Source: Gemmiger sp. An50
Lineage (GTDB): Bacteria > Bacillota > Clostridia > Oscillospirales > Ruminococcaceae
Direction: 5' to 3'
Assembly (NCBI RefSeq): GCF_002161595.1
Contig: NZ_NFID01000020.1
Location: 16,317-80,316, forward strand
DNA length: 64,000 bases
The position numbers and the translations under genes were made by a program. The notes under the pieces were generated by a model that searched no databases, was not told the origin of the DNA, and saw only the letters and a program-made list of their open reading frames with translations. Numbering within the stretch: position 1 is the stretch's first letter; each line of letters opens with the position of its first letter. Positions 43,217 to 50,804 of the stretch are shown here, in pieces.

Positions 43217-43250
43217 GGGCCGCACCGCACAATTCCCGGCGGTGTTGCCC
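43217..43250. repeat. end-only remnant of the palindromic repeat (copy 8)
   Basis: GGCCGCACCGCACAATTC is directly followed by CCGGCGGTGTTGCC, the two termini fused with no core. It lies 30 bp upstream of the HAD start codon. Confidence 0.75.
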
Positions 43251-43394
43251 CCCCCCATGAACGGGTTCGTCTTATTCTGATTGTAATTATAGGGCATTTG
43301 CCCGCCGGGGACAAGGTGGGGAAAAATCGCTTTACTTCCCCGCACTTTATTTGTATAATGTGATACAGCACTTTGTTTAAAGGGGGAACGCCCC

Positions 43395-44126
43395 ATGAAA
43401 GGGGAATACAAGGCAGGCCTTGCGGACGGGCTTGCCATCGGCATCGGTTATTTTTCGGTGAGCTTCACCTTCGGCATTCTGGCGGTGAAGGGCGGGCTTT
43501 CGGCGCTGACGGCCGGGCTCATCAGCCTGACCAACCTGACCAGCGCCGGGCAGTTCGCCGGGCTCACGGTGATCCTGGCCCACGGCTCGCTGGTGGAGCT
43601 GGCCCTCACCCAGCTGGTGATCAATCTGCGCTATGCGCTGATGAGCCTTTCGCTGAGCCAGCGGCTGGGTCCGGAGTTCACCACCCGGCGGCGGATGACC
43701 ATTGCCTTTGCCAACACGGATGAAATTTTCGCGGTGGCCATGGGACGCAAGGCCCCGCTGACCCCGGCTTACATGTACGGCCTTGCCACCCTGCCCATCC
43801 TGGGCTGGACCCTGGGCACGGTGAGCGGCGCGGTGGCCAGCGGTCTTTTGAACGCGGCGGTGCGCAGCGCGCTGGGCGTGGCGCTCTACAGCATGTTCGT
43901 GGCCATTGTGGTGCCGCCCATGCGCCAGCTGAAAAGCGTGCGCATCGTGGTGGCGGCGGCGGTCATCGTCAGCTGCCTGATCTCCTGGGTGCCGCTGCTG
44001 AAATTCATCTCCAGCGGCTTTGCCATCATTCTGAGTACGCTGGCGGCGGCCGCGCTGGGGGCCTGGCTGTTCCCGGTGGACCTGACCGATGAAGAGCCCG
44101 CGGAGAAACAGGAGGCAAGCGCATGA
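43395..44126 (+). CDS. azlC: AzlC-family branched-chain amino acid exporter, large subunit
   Basis: The 243-residue membrane protein (about six to eight helices) has the AzlC start GLADGLAIGIGYFSVSFTFG and NLTSAGQFAG. With the small AzlD partner it exports branched-chain amino acids and their analogues. AAAGGGGGAAC precedes the ATG. Its stop overlaps azlD by 4 bp. Confidence 0.95.
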   Translation: MKGEYKAGLADGLAIGIGYFSVSFTFGILAVKGGLSALTAGLISLTNLTSAGQFAGLTVILAHGSLVELALTQLVINLRYALMSLSLSQRLGPEFTTRRRMTIAFANTDEIFAVAMGRKAPLTPAYMYGLATLPILGWTLGTVSGAVASGLLNAAVRSALGVALYSMFVAIVVPPMRQLKSVRIVVAAAVIVSCLISWVPLLKFISSGFAIILSTLAAAALGAWLFPVDLTDEEPAEKQEASA

Positions 44127-44431
44127 GTCTGTTCTGGTATTTGCTGGTCATGGCGGGTGTGACCTATCTCATCCGCATGCTGCCGCTGACGCTGCTGCAA
44201 AAGAAGATCCAAAACCGGCGGCTGCGGTCCTTTTTGTTCTACGTGCCCTACGCCTGCCTGGCGGCCATGACCTTCCCGGCCATCCTCTCGGCCACCGAAA
44301 GCCCGATCAGCGCCTTTGCGGCCCTGGTGGTGGCGGTTGCTGTGGGCTTCGCCGGACGGGGCCTTGTCACGGTGGCCGCCTGCGCCTGCGTGACCGTCTT
44401 TGTGGTGGAGCGGCTGCTGGCACTATTATAA
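44123..44431 (+). CDS. azlD: AzlD-family branched-chain amino acid exporter, small subunit
   Basis: The 102-residue membrane protein has the AzlD features GVTYLIRMLPLTLL and FLFYVPYACLAAMTFPAIL. It is translationally coupled to azlC through an ATGA overlap and is followed by a terminator. Confidence 0.93.
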   Translation: MSLFWYLLVMAGVTYLIRMLPLTLLQKKIQNRRLRSFLFYVPYACLAAMTFPAILSATESPISAFAALVVAVAVGFAGRGLVTVAACACVTVFVVERLLALL

Positions 44432-44443
44432 TTGGATAAAAAG

Positions 44444-44480
44444 CGGACTGCATCGTTTCCGGTGCAGCCCGATTTTTTGC
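44444..44480 (+). terminator. terminator after azlCD
   Basis: CTGCATCG pairs with CGGTGCAG (one G-T pair) around TTTC, inside a longer CGG/CCG stem, followed by TTTTTT. Confidence 0.85.
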
Positions 44481-44597
44481 AGGTCAGGGGGCAAAATCCG
44501 CCGGTCAGTCAAACTCCCCTTTTCCCCGGCGGCCCGCTCCGCTATACTGAAAGCGGGAACAACCGCCGCAGCGCGGAACCGAAAGGAGGGCGCGCCC

Positions 44598-44891
44598 ATG
44601 CGCATCCAGCTGCACACCGACCCCTCGCTGGAGGAGACCGTGGTCACCGTGGCCTGCCCGGCACTGGACGATGCCACCGCCCGGCTGCTGCTCTTCACCG
44701 CCTGCCTGCTCCCCCTCTGGGCGGGGCTGATTCCCTTTCTGGGCATTCCCCTGACGGCGGGCTTTGCGGGCTTTGCCGCCCTGCTGCTGGCAGAGGGTGC
44801 GGTGCTGGCCTTGTATGAGCGGTTCAGCCGGGTGCGGGGCAGGCGCTACGACCGGCGGCTCCGGGAATACCAGGCCCGCCCCCGCCAATGA
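44598..44891 (+). CDS. small membrane protein, apparent LytTR-DUF3021 deletion fusion
   Basis: The 97-residue protein starts MRIQLHTDPSLEETVVTVAC, which resembles the N-terminus of LytTR regulators paired with DUF3021. It then turns into two membrane helices and a basic tail (ALYERFSRVRGRRYDRRLREY) like the end of a DUF3021 protein. An in-frame deletion joining the two genes would explain it. AAAGGAGG precedes the ATG and a TATACT -10 lies ~40 bp upstream, so it could still be expressed. Confidence 0.5.
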   Translation: MRIQLHTDPSLEETVVTVACPALDDATARLLLFTACLLPLWAGLIPFLGIPLTAGFAGFAALLLAEGAVLALYERFSRVRGRRYDRRLREYQARPRQ

Positions 44892-44900
44892 CCGCAAACA

Positions 44901-44950
44901 AAAAAACCGTGGAATCCGGAAAAGGACCGGCTCCACGGTTTTTTCTTTTT
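44901..44950. terminator. bidirectional terminator
   Basis: AAAAAACCGTGGA pairs with TCCACGGTTTTTT. Confidence 0.92.
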
Positions 44951-44957
44951 TAAAGTA

Positions 44958-45308
44958 TTACAGCAGCTTTGCCCACTCCTCAGCCTTGAAGCCGGGGAAC
45001 ACGCCCTTGTCGGTAATCAGAATCGGCCGCTTGACCAGCATGCCGTCGGTGGCCAGCAGGTCAAAAACCTCTGCGTCGGTCATGGCGGGCAGCTTGTCCT
45101 TCAGGCCCATGGACTTGTACAGCAGGCCGCTGGTGTTCACGAACTTTTTCACCGGCAGGCCGCTTTGGGCCTGCCAGGCAGCCAGCTCGGCGGCGGTGGG
45201 GTTTTCCTCTTTGATGGGGCGGGCGGTGTAGGCAGCGCCCTGCTCGTCCAGCCACTTTTTCGCCTTCTGGCAGGTGGTGCATTTGTCGTAGCAGATGAAG
45301 GTGGTCAT
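44958..45308 (-). CDS. ArsC/Spx-family thioredoxin-fold protein
   Basis: The 116-residue protein has the N-terminal redox motif CTTCQKAKKWL and the downstream KRPILITDKGVFPGFKAEEW typical of ArsC/Spx/YffB-like proteins. The CxxC differs from true arsenate reductases, and an Spx-like RNA polymerase role is not shown. It follows a HAD gene by 20 bp and may be co-transcribed. GGAGGAGAATACC precedes the start. Confidence 0.9.
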   Translation of the reverse strand: MTTFICYDKCTTCQKAKKWLDEQGAAYTARPIKEENPTAAELAAWQAQSGLPVKKFVNTSGLLYKSMGLKDKLPAMTDAEVFDLLATDGMLVKRPILITDKGVFPGFKAEEWAKLL

Positions 45309-45328
45309 GGTATTCTCCTCCTTTTTGA

Positions 45329-46183
45329 TCAGAACAGGGGCTCTTCCTCCGGGGGCAGCTCCACTTCCTCTTCGAAGATGAACTTCTCCACCGCCAGGCC
45401 CACGCCGTCGTGGTCGTTGTCGGCGGTGACCCAGGTGGCCTCCTGCTTGACCTGGGGCACCGCGTTGCCCATGGCGATGCCCACACCCGCCAGCCGGATC
45501 ATGGAAATATCGTTCCAGCCGTCGCCGCAGGCCATCAGGTTTTCCTCGGTCAGGCCCAGGATGGTCAGCAGCGCCCGCAGGCTCTGGGCCTTCTCCACGC
45601 CCAGAGGCATGATCTCCAGAAAGAACGGCATGCTCTTATAAATGGAGAGCTTGCCCGCGAACTTCTGCTGCATCCGCTCCTCCACATGGACCATCCGGTC
45701 CGGCTCGGCGGTGACCAGCAGCTTGTTCACGTCGTAGTCGATGTAGCTGCCCAGGTCCTCCACCCGGGAGGCGGAGATGCGGTTGATGGTGCATTCGATC
45801 TGCACGTACTCATCGTCGGGGTGCTCGCTGACCACACCCTCGTCGTTGTAGCTCAGGGCCACCGCGCCCGCGGCACGGGCCTCGTCGCACACGGGCTTTA
45901 CCAGCTCCAGCGGGAAGGCCTCCTGGGCCACCACCTTGCCGGTGGCGCAATCCAGAATGCAGCCGCCGTTGTAGCTCAGAATGTAGCCGCCCAGCTTTTC
46001 CAGCTCCAGCTGGCGGGCCAGGGGCCAGATGCCCACGGTGGGCCGGCCGCTGGCCAGCACGATGCGCACGCCCGCGGCGGCTGCCCGCTGCAGCGCCTCC
46101 AGGGTGCGGGGGCTGATCTCTTTTTTGGTATTGGTCAGGGTGCCGTCCAAATCCAGCGCCAGTACTTTGATAGTATCGTTCAT
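45329..46183 (-). CDS. HAD-family Cof-type hydrolase (IIB)
   Basis: The 284-residue phosphatase has LALDLDGTLTN (motif I), LASGRPTVG (motif II) and GDGWNDISMI (motif IV), with a C2 cap. It is a paralogue of the HAD gene at 42390. Substrate unknown. The predicted promoter at 46432-46460 puts a full palindromic repeat in its 5' leader. AGGAGATACTGCC precedes the start. Confidence 0.92.
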   Translation of the reverse strand: MNDTIKVLALDLDGTLTNTKKEISPRTLEALQRAAAAGVRIVLASGRPTVGIWPLARQLELEKLGGYILSYNGGCILDCATGKVVAQEAFPLELVKPVCDEARAAGAVALSYNDEGVVSEHPDDEYVQIECTINRISASRVEDLGSYIDYDVNKLLVTAEPDRMVHVEERMQQKFAGKLSIYKSMPFFLEIMPLGVEKAQSLRALLTILGLTEENLMACGDGWNDISMIRLAGVGIAMGNAVPQVKQEATWVTADNDHDGVGLAVEKFIFEEEVELPPEEEPLF

Positions 46184-46247
46184 GGCAGTATCTCCTGTTG
46201 GTTAAGGCGGCCCGCCGCCCGGGCGGCGGGGGCCGGGAAATGTCTTG

Positions 46248-46419
46248 GGCAATACCGCACAATTCACACCGAACGGTTCAGGCGGCGTATCACGCCAAAA
46301 TTTTCTGCGATATTTTCCAAAAATGCTCGCCAATCCAACAAGGATTGGCTGCGCTTTTTGCTTCATATCACAAAAAATTTTCCGGCGCGCTCCACCACCT
46401 GGAATTGTGCGGTATTGCC
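46248..46419. repeat. palindromic repeat element, copy 9 (opposite orientation, in 5' leader)
   Basis: A full copy in the reverse orientation has ends GGCAATACCGCACAATTC and GGAATTGTGCGGTATTGCC, matching at 18 of 18 terminal positions. It lies between the HAD start codon (65 bp away) and its -10. Confidence 0.95.
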
Positions 46420-46431
46420 CTCACTTTTCCC

Positions 46432-46460
46432 ATTGTAGCGAAAAGAAGTGCGCTTGAAAA
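46432..46460 (-). promoter_or_regulatory. promoter of HAD gene at 46183
   Basis: On the minus strand, TTTTCA, a 17-bp spacer and TACAAT (46432-46437) are seen. The predicted start falls about 6 bp before repeat copy 9. Confidence 0.5.
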
Positions 46461-46576
46461 GCCTTTTTCCCCAATTTCCGGCCCCCGGTTCCCAAACTTT
46501 TGCCCGCCGGGGGCCGATTTTCTGTGCCATCTGCCCGCGCGGGAGCCAGCGGGCAAAATTTTTTTGCTCCGCCCCA

Positions 46577-46643
46577 TTGACATTTAACAACCGTTTATCT
46601 ATAATGAACATAAAACTTAACAGCCGTTTATTATTATTGAACA
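46577..46643 (+). promoter_or_regulatory. dsdA promoter with 27-bp direct repeats
   Basis: TTGACA (46577-46582), 17 bp and TATAAT (46600-46605) form a consensus promoter. Two copies of a 27-bp motif, TTAACA(A/G)CCGTTTAT...GAACA, at 46584-46610 and 46617-46643 are spaced by 33 bp (about three helical turns). The first covers spacer and -10, the second the early leader. They may be activator or repressor sites. Confidence 0.7.
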
Positions 46644-46661
46644 CCTACAGGAGAGACTCAT

Positions 46662-48002
46662 ATGATCGATGTACAGGCAGCCATTGCCGCAAACCCCGCT
46701 CTGGACCGGGTGGCCCGTGCCGAAGAGACGGTCTGGATCAACCCGCTCCATCTGCCCGTGGAAGTGACCGACGGACTGTGCCAGCTGGTGGTACCGGACG
46801 AAGCCATTGACGACGCCGAGGCCCGGCTGGCCCGGTTTGCGCCCTTCATCCGCCGCCGCTTTCCGGAGACCGAGCCCACCGGCGGGCTGATCGAATCTCC
46901 CCTGGAGGACATTCCCCGCATGCAGCAGGCGCTGGAGCGGGAATATCACTGCACCATTCCCGGCCGTCTGATGCTCAAGATGGACAGCCATCTGGCCATC
47001 GCGGGCTCGGTAAAGGCCCGGGGCGGCATCTACGAGGTGCTCAAGCACGCCGAGGACCTGGCCATCGCCGCGGGCAAACTGTCCCTCACCGACGATTACG
47101 CCAAGCTGGACAGCGAGGAGATGCGCGACTTCTTCCGTCAGTACACCGTGCAGGTGGGTTCCACCGGCAACCTGGGCATGTCGATCGGCATCATGAGCGC
47201 GGCACTGGGCTTCCGGGTGAAGGTGCACATGTCCGCCGAGGCCAAGCAGTGGAAGAAGGACCTGCTGCGCAGCCACGGCGTGGAGGTACTGGAATACAGC
47301 GGCGACTATTCCAAGGCAGTGGCCGAGGGCCGCGCCAACTCGGAAAAGGACCCCATGAGCTATTTTGTGGACGATGAAAAATCCGTGGACCTGTTCCTGG
47401 GCTACGCAGTGGCGGCCCGCCGCCTGAAAAAGCAGCTGGACGCCCGGGGCATCGTGGTGGACGCGGAGCATCCCCTGATCGTTTATCTGCCCACCGGCGT
47501 GGGCGGCGCGCCCGGCGGCATCACCTACGGGCTGAAGCGTCTGTTTAAAAATAATGTACACTGCTTTTTGGTGGAGCCCACCCTCTGCCCCTCGGTGCTG
47601 CTGGGCATCGCCACCAAGCAGTATGAGAAGGCCAATGTGCGCCACTTCGGTCTTTCCGGCCGCACCCACGCCGACGGTCTGGCCTGTGCCAGCCCCTCCA
47701 GCTTCGTGACCCGCGTCCTGAGCAATCTGGTCAGCGGCGACTTCACGGTATCGGACGCCAAGCTCTACGACTACCTGCGCCTGCTGGATTCCAGCGAGGG
47801 CAAGCGGATCGAGCCCTCCAGCTGCGCGGCCTTCGCGGGTCCCCGGGGCCTGCTGACTTTGCCCGGCAGCCGGGATTACTGCGCCGCCCATGACCTGACC
47901 GAACAGGTGCTGAACAACAGTGTGCAGATCGCCTGGGCCACCGGCGGCCGTCTGGTGCCCGCCGAAATCTGGGACCAGTACCTGGCCACCGTTCTGGACT
48001 GA
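46662..48002 (+). CDS. dsdA: D-serine ammonia-lyase
   Basis: The 446-residue PLP enzyme deaminates D-serine to pyruvate and ammonia. The Schiff-base lysine is K118 (AIAGSVKARGGIYE), the same position as in the E. coli enzyme. VGSTGNLGMSIGI binds the PLP phosphate. The GVGGAPGGITYGLK loop and the HADGLACASPS end are also conserved, and the length is normal. No dsdX or dsdC is adjacent. CAGGAGAG precedes the ATG; a consensus promoter with direct repeats lies upstream. Confidence 0.97.
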   Translation: MIDVQAAIAANPALDRVARAEETVWINPLHLPVEVTDGLCQLVVPDEAIDDAEARLARFAPFIRRRFPETEPTGGLIESPLEDIPRMQQALEREYHCTIPGRLMLKMDSHLAIAGSVKARGGIYEVLKHAEDLAIAAGKLSLTDDYAKLDSEEMRDFFRQYTVQVGSTGNLGMSIGIMSAALGFRVKVHMSAEAKQWKKDLLRSHGVEVLEYSGDYSKAVAEGRANSEKDPMSYFVDDEKSVDLFLGYAVAARRLKKQLDARGIVVDAEHPLIVYLPTGVGGAPGGITYGLKRLFKNNVHCFLVEPTLCPSVLLGIATKQYEKANVRHFGLSGRTHADGLACASPSSFVTRVLSNLVSGDFTVSDAKLYDYLRLLDSSEGKRIEPSSCAAFAGPRGLLTLPGSRDYCAAHDLTEQVLNNSVQIAWATGGRLVPAEIWDQYLATVLD

Positions 48003-48028
48003 GCCGCTTTTCCGTGAACTGATTCAAC

Positions 48029-48064
48029 AAAAAGGGCACTGCTTGCAAGCAGCGCCCTTTTTGA
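48029..48064. terminator. bidirectional terminator
   Basis: AAAAAGGGC-CTGCTT pairs with AAGCAG-GCCCTTTTT (one mismatch). Confidence 0.9.
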
Positions 48065-48072
48065 TTTTGGTT

Positions 48073-48279
48073 TTAAAAGTAAAACAGCTCCTCGAACTTT
48101 TTGTCCAGCGCGATGCAGAGCACCAGCGCCAGCTTTGCGGTGGGGTTGAACTGACCGGTCTCAATGGAGCTGATGGTGTTCCGGGACACGCCCACCATCT
48201 CCGCCAGCTGGCTTTGGGACAGTTTCAACTCAGCGCGGGCTTCTTTCAGGCGGTTTTTCAGTACCAGCTTATCCTCCAT
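48073..48279 (-). CDS. small XRE-family (Cro/C1-type) regulator
   Basis: The 68-residue protein is a bare helix-turn-helix (LKLSQSQLAEMVGVSRNTISSIETGQFNPTAKL...EELFYF), of the type that pairs with small membrane proteins. The ATG at 48279 and a GTG at 48288 are both possible; neither has a strong ribosome site, so coupling to the upstream DUF6442 gene (stop 5-14 bp away) is likely. It is the obvious candidate to bind the palindromes in the operon promoter. Confidence 0.9.
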   Translation of the reverse strand: MEDKLVLKNRLKEARAELKLSQSQLAEMVGVSRNTISSIETGQFNPTAKLALVLCIALDKKFEELFYF

Positions 48280-48292
48280 TCCTGCCACCGCC

Positions 48293-48628
48293 TTACCCCT
48301 GCACGGACACTGCCAGCAGCTGATAGAGGTGATACCCGGACATGACCGCCACCAGCAGGGTATAGGCGGCCGCCAGCATCAGCTCGCGGCTGCGGCGAAG
48401 CTCCCGATATTTCACCCAGCAGACCGTCATGTTCCCGCTGTACACGATTGCCCACAGCCCCCAGTTGATGCCCTCCCCGGCAAGGAGCTGGGCCACAAAA
48501 AAGACCGCCGCCAGCGCCATCTGAACCACGACCGCGTTTTTGCTCGCCTTTTTCAGGACCTCCAATGCGTATACGTCCTGGTTTTTATTTTCCGCACGGC
48601 TTTTCGCTAAAATTTCGTCCTTGTTCAT
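48293..48628 (-). CDS. DUF6442-family membrane protein
   Basis: The 111-residue protein starts MNKDEILAKSRAENKNQDVY and has three membrane helices (AVVVQMALAAVFFVAQLL, WGLWAIVYSGNMTVCWV, LMLAAAYTLLVAVMSGYHLY), matching the DUF6442 pattern that is always found beside a short XRE gene. The function is unknown. GGGAGGG precedes the start. Confidence 0.85.
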   Translation of the reverse strand: MNKDEILAKSRAENKNQDVYALEVLKKASKNAVVVQMALAAVFFVAQLLAGEGINWGLWAIVYSGNMTVCWVKYRELRRSRELMLAAAYTLLVAVMSGYHLYQLLAVSVQG

Positions 48629-48651
48629 GCTGCGTCCCTCCCAACAAGTTT

Positions 48652-48704
48652 GCCAAGTTTACTTTGCATGCCTTTATTATAGTACCGCCAAGTATACTTG
48701 GCAA
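48652..48704 (-). promoter_or_regulatory. DUF6442-XRE operon promoter with palindromic operators
   Basis: On the minus strand, TTGCCA (48699-48704), 17 bp and TATAAT (48676-48681) are seen. A perfect 16-bp palindrome GCCAAGTATACTTGGC (48687-48702) covers the -35 and spacer. A second, imperfect site GCCAAGTTTACTTTGC (48652-48667) lies just before the start codon. This is a classic autorepressed layout. Confidence 0.8.
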
Positions 48705-48796
48705 CAGTTCCGGCCTGGAATTTTTGCCGGCTTTTCCCCCGGGCGGGTTTGTGGTATAATCAGTTCTGTTACCATCAGAACGGAGGGGAATCCAGC

Positions 48797-49351
48797 ATGG
48801 ACGAAGAGCTGAATATTGGCCTGAAGGTGCAGCAGTTCCGCAAGCAGAGCGGGCTGAGCCTGCGGGAGCTGGCCGCCCGGGTGGAGCTGAGTGCCTCGAT
48901 GCTGAGCCAGATCGAAAACGGCGCGGTGAACCCCTCCATCAATACCTTAAAGAACATCGCCCAGGCGCTGCGGGTACCTCTGTTCCGCTTTTTCAAGGAG
49001 GAGCCCCCCGCCGAGCGGCTGATCGTGCGCCGGGGCGAGAACCGGATCATCGGCCATCCCGGCGAGGAGGTTCTGTACAAGCTGCTCACCCCCACCGCGG
49101 ACTGCGCCATCGAGTTCTGCCTGATGGAGATCCCCGCCCACACCGCCTCTTCGGACATCGACCGGGAACACACCGGCGAGGAGGTGGCCTATGTGATCAG
49201 CGGCCAGGTGGACCTTCATCTGCGGGGCAGCGTATACCGGCTGGCCGCCGGAGACTCGGTGCAGATTCCGCCCGCCACACCCCACCGGTGGGTGAACGAT
49301 TCCGACGAGGAGTTCCGGGCCGTGTTCGCCGTCACCCCGCCCAGCTTTTGA
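48797..49351 (+). CDS. XRE-cupin transcriptional regulator
   Basis: The 184-residue protein has an N-terminal helix-turn-helix (QSGLSLRELAARVELSASMLSQIENGAVNPSINTL) and a C-terminal cupin (HTGEEVAYVISGQVDLHLRG, DSVQIPPATPHRWVND) that should bind a small ligand. PuuR-like members control amino-acid or polyamine use. Divergent from the DUF6442 unit and near dsdA, but no target is proven. GGAGGGGAATCC precedes the ATG. Confidence 0.92.
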   Translation: MDEELNIGLKVQQFRKQSGLSLRELAARVELSASMLSQIENGAVNPSINTLKNIAQALRVPLFRFFKEEPPAERLIVRRGENRIIGHPGEEVLYKLLTPTADCAIEFCLMEIPAHTASSDIDREHTGEEVAYVISGQVDLHLRGSVYRLAAGDSVQIPPATPHRWVNDSDEEFRAVFAVTPPSF

Positions 49352-49358
49352 ACAAGAC

Positions 49359-49388
49359 AAAACCGCCCTTTGCGCAAAGGGCGGTTTT
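49359..49388. terminator. terminator after XRE-cupin gene
   Basis: AAAACCGCCCTTTGC pairs perfectly with GCAAAGGGCGGTTTT. Confidence 0.93.
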
Positions 49389-49401
49389 CTTTTTATAACA
49401 G

Positions 49402-49436
49402 CAAAAAGGCCCGGTCCCCAATGAGGACCGGGCCTT
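49402..49436 (-). terminator. terminator after nagA
   Basis: GGCCCGGTCC pairs with GGACCGGGCC; the minus-strand tail is TTTTTG. Confidence 0.88.
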
Positions 49437-49450
49437 CGTGTTTGCAAAAA

Positions 49451-50581
49451 TTACTGCTTTACGCCGCCGATGAAGATGGTCTCGGGCTGCAGGGTCTCCT
49501 TGTTCAGGATCAGCACGTCGGCGCGCTTGCCGGTGGTGATGCTGCCCACCTCGTCAAACAGGTTGACGGCCTTGGCGGGGTTGATGGTGGCGGCCTTCAG
49601 AGCGGTCTCCAGGGGCACGCCGAACTTCACGGCGCGGCGGAAGCACTCGGCCAGGCAGGTAGCGCTGCCCGCGATGGTGCCATCCTCCAGGGTGGCCTTG
49701 CCGTCGTTCATGAATACCTTCTGGCCGCCCAGGCTGTACTCGCCGTTGGGCATGCCGGCGGCACGCATGCTGTCGCTGATCAGGCAGACGCGGTCGTTGC
49801 CGAACATGGCGAAGACGGCGCGCACCACAGCGGGATGCAGGTGGATGCCGTCGCTGATGATCTCCACATGAGCGGCATCATCGGCAGCCGCGCCCACAAC
49901 GCCGGGAGCGCGGTGGGTGAAGGCGGGCATGGCGTTGAACAGGTGGGTGGTGTGGGTAGCGCCCGCGGCGAAGCCGGCCTTGGCCTCCTCGTAGGTGGCG
50001 CAGGTGTGGGCAATGGACACGGTGCACATCTTGCTGGCCTTGCGGATGAAGTACAGCGCGCCGGGCAGCTCGGGGGAAACGTCCACCAGACGGATGTTCT
50101 TGCCGGACTTCTCATACAGGCGCTGGAACATATCGAAATCGGGGTCGATGATGTACTTCTCGGCCTGAGCGCCCTTCTTGGCCTTGTTGAAGAAGGGGCC
50201 TTCCATGTTCACGCCGCGCAGCACGGCGCCCTCGCCGTCCTGGTAGAAGCGGGGCTTGGCAGCCTCGAACACATTGGTGAGGATCTCCTCGTCGAAGGCC
50301 ATGGTGGTGCCCAGGAAGGTGGTAACGCCCTGGCTGCCCTCGTAGCGGCTGATCTTCACCACGTCCTCGGTGGTGGCGTCGCAGAAATCGCTGCCGGCAG
50401 CGCCGTGGATGTGGATGTCCACAAAGCCGGGGGTAACGTACTTACCGGTGGCGTCGATGACCTCGTCGCCCTCCAGAGTACCGGCGGGGGCGATCTCCAC
50501 GATGCGGTCGCCCTCCAGCTTGATGTCGGCCTGCATGAAGCGGCCCTGATCGGTGAAAATATGACCATTCTTGATAATCAT
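49451..50581 (-). CDS. nagA: N-acetylglucosamine-6-phosphate deacetylase
   Basis: The 376-residue amidohydrolase removes acetate from GlcNAc-6-phosphate for amino-sugar catabolism and cell-wall recycling. The barrel shows GFVDIHIHG, the metal-binding glutamate in VNMEGPFFNKAKKGAQ, HTTHLFNAMPAF, ISDGIHLHP and the late ISDSMRAAGMP. GGAAGGAGAG precedes the ATG at 50581. No nagB or transporter is adjacent, so it acts alone here. Confidence 0.96.
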   Translation of the reverse strand: MIIKNGHIFTDQGRFMQADIKLEGDRIVEIAPAGTLEGDEVIDATGKYVTPGFVDIHIHGAAGSDFCDATTEDVVKISRYEGSQGVTTFLGTTMAFDEEILTNVFEAAKPRFYQDGEGAVLRGVNMEGPFFNKAKKGAQAEKYIIDPDFDMFQRLYEKSGKNIRLVDVSPELPGALYFIRKASKMCTVSIAHTCATYEEAKAGFAAGATHTTHLFNAMPAFTHRAPGVVGAAADDAAHVEIISDGIHLHPAVVRAVFAMFGNDRVCLISDSMRAAGMPNGEYSLGGQKVFMNDGKATLEDGTIAGSATCLAECFRRAVKFGVPLETALKAATINPAKAVNLFDEVGSITTGKRADVLILNKETLQPETIFIGGVKQ

Positions 50582-50756
50582 ATGAAATACTCTCCTTCCT
50601 GTTGGAAAAATTCCGGTCGGTTCTAGCCTCATTATAGCGCAGCCGCCGGGCCGGAACAATCGGCAGCGGGCAAAATACGCGATTGTGCAAATTAAACAAT
50701 AAAAACGCCCAAAGCGGGGGGCAAACTGGTTTGTTTCCATGCAGTTGTAAAGCAGC

Positions 50757-50794
50757 AAAAAATCCCCCGGACCACACAAAGTCCGAGGGATTTT
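50757..50794. terminator. terminator after ArsP_2-like gene
   Basis: AAAATCCC-CGGAC pairs with GTCCG-GGGATTTT. Confidence 0.85.
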
Positions 50795-50804
50795 GCAAAA
50801 TCTC

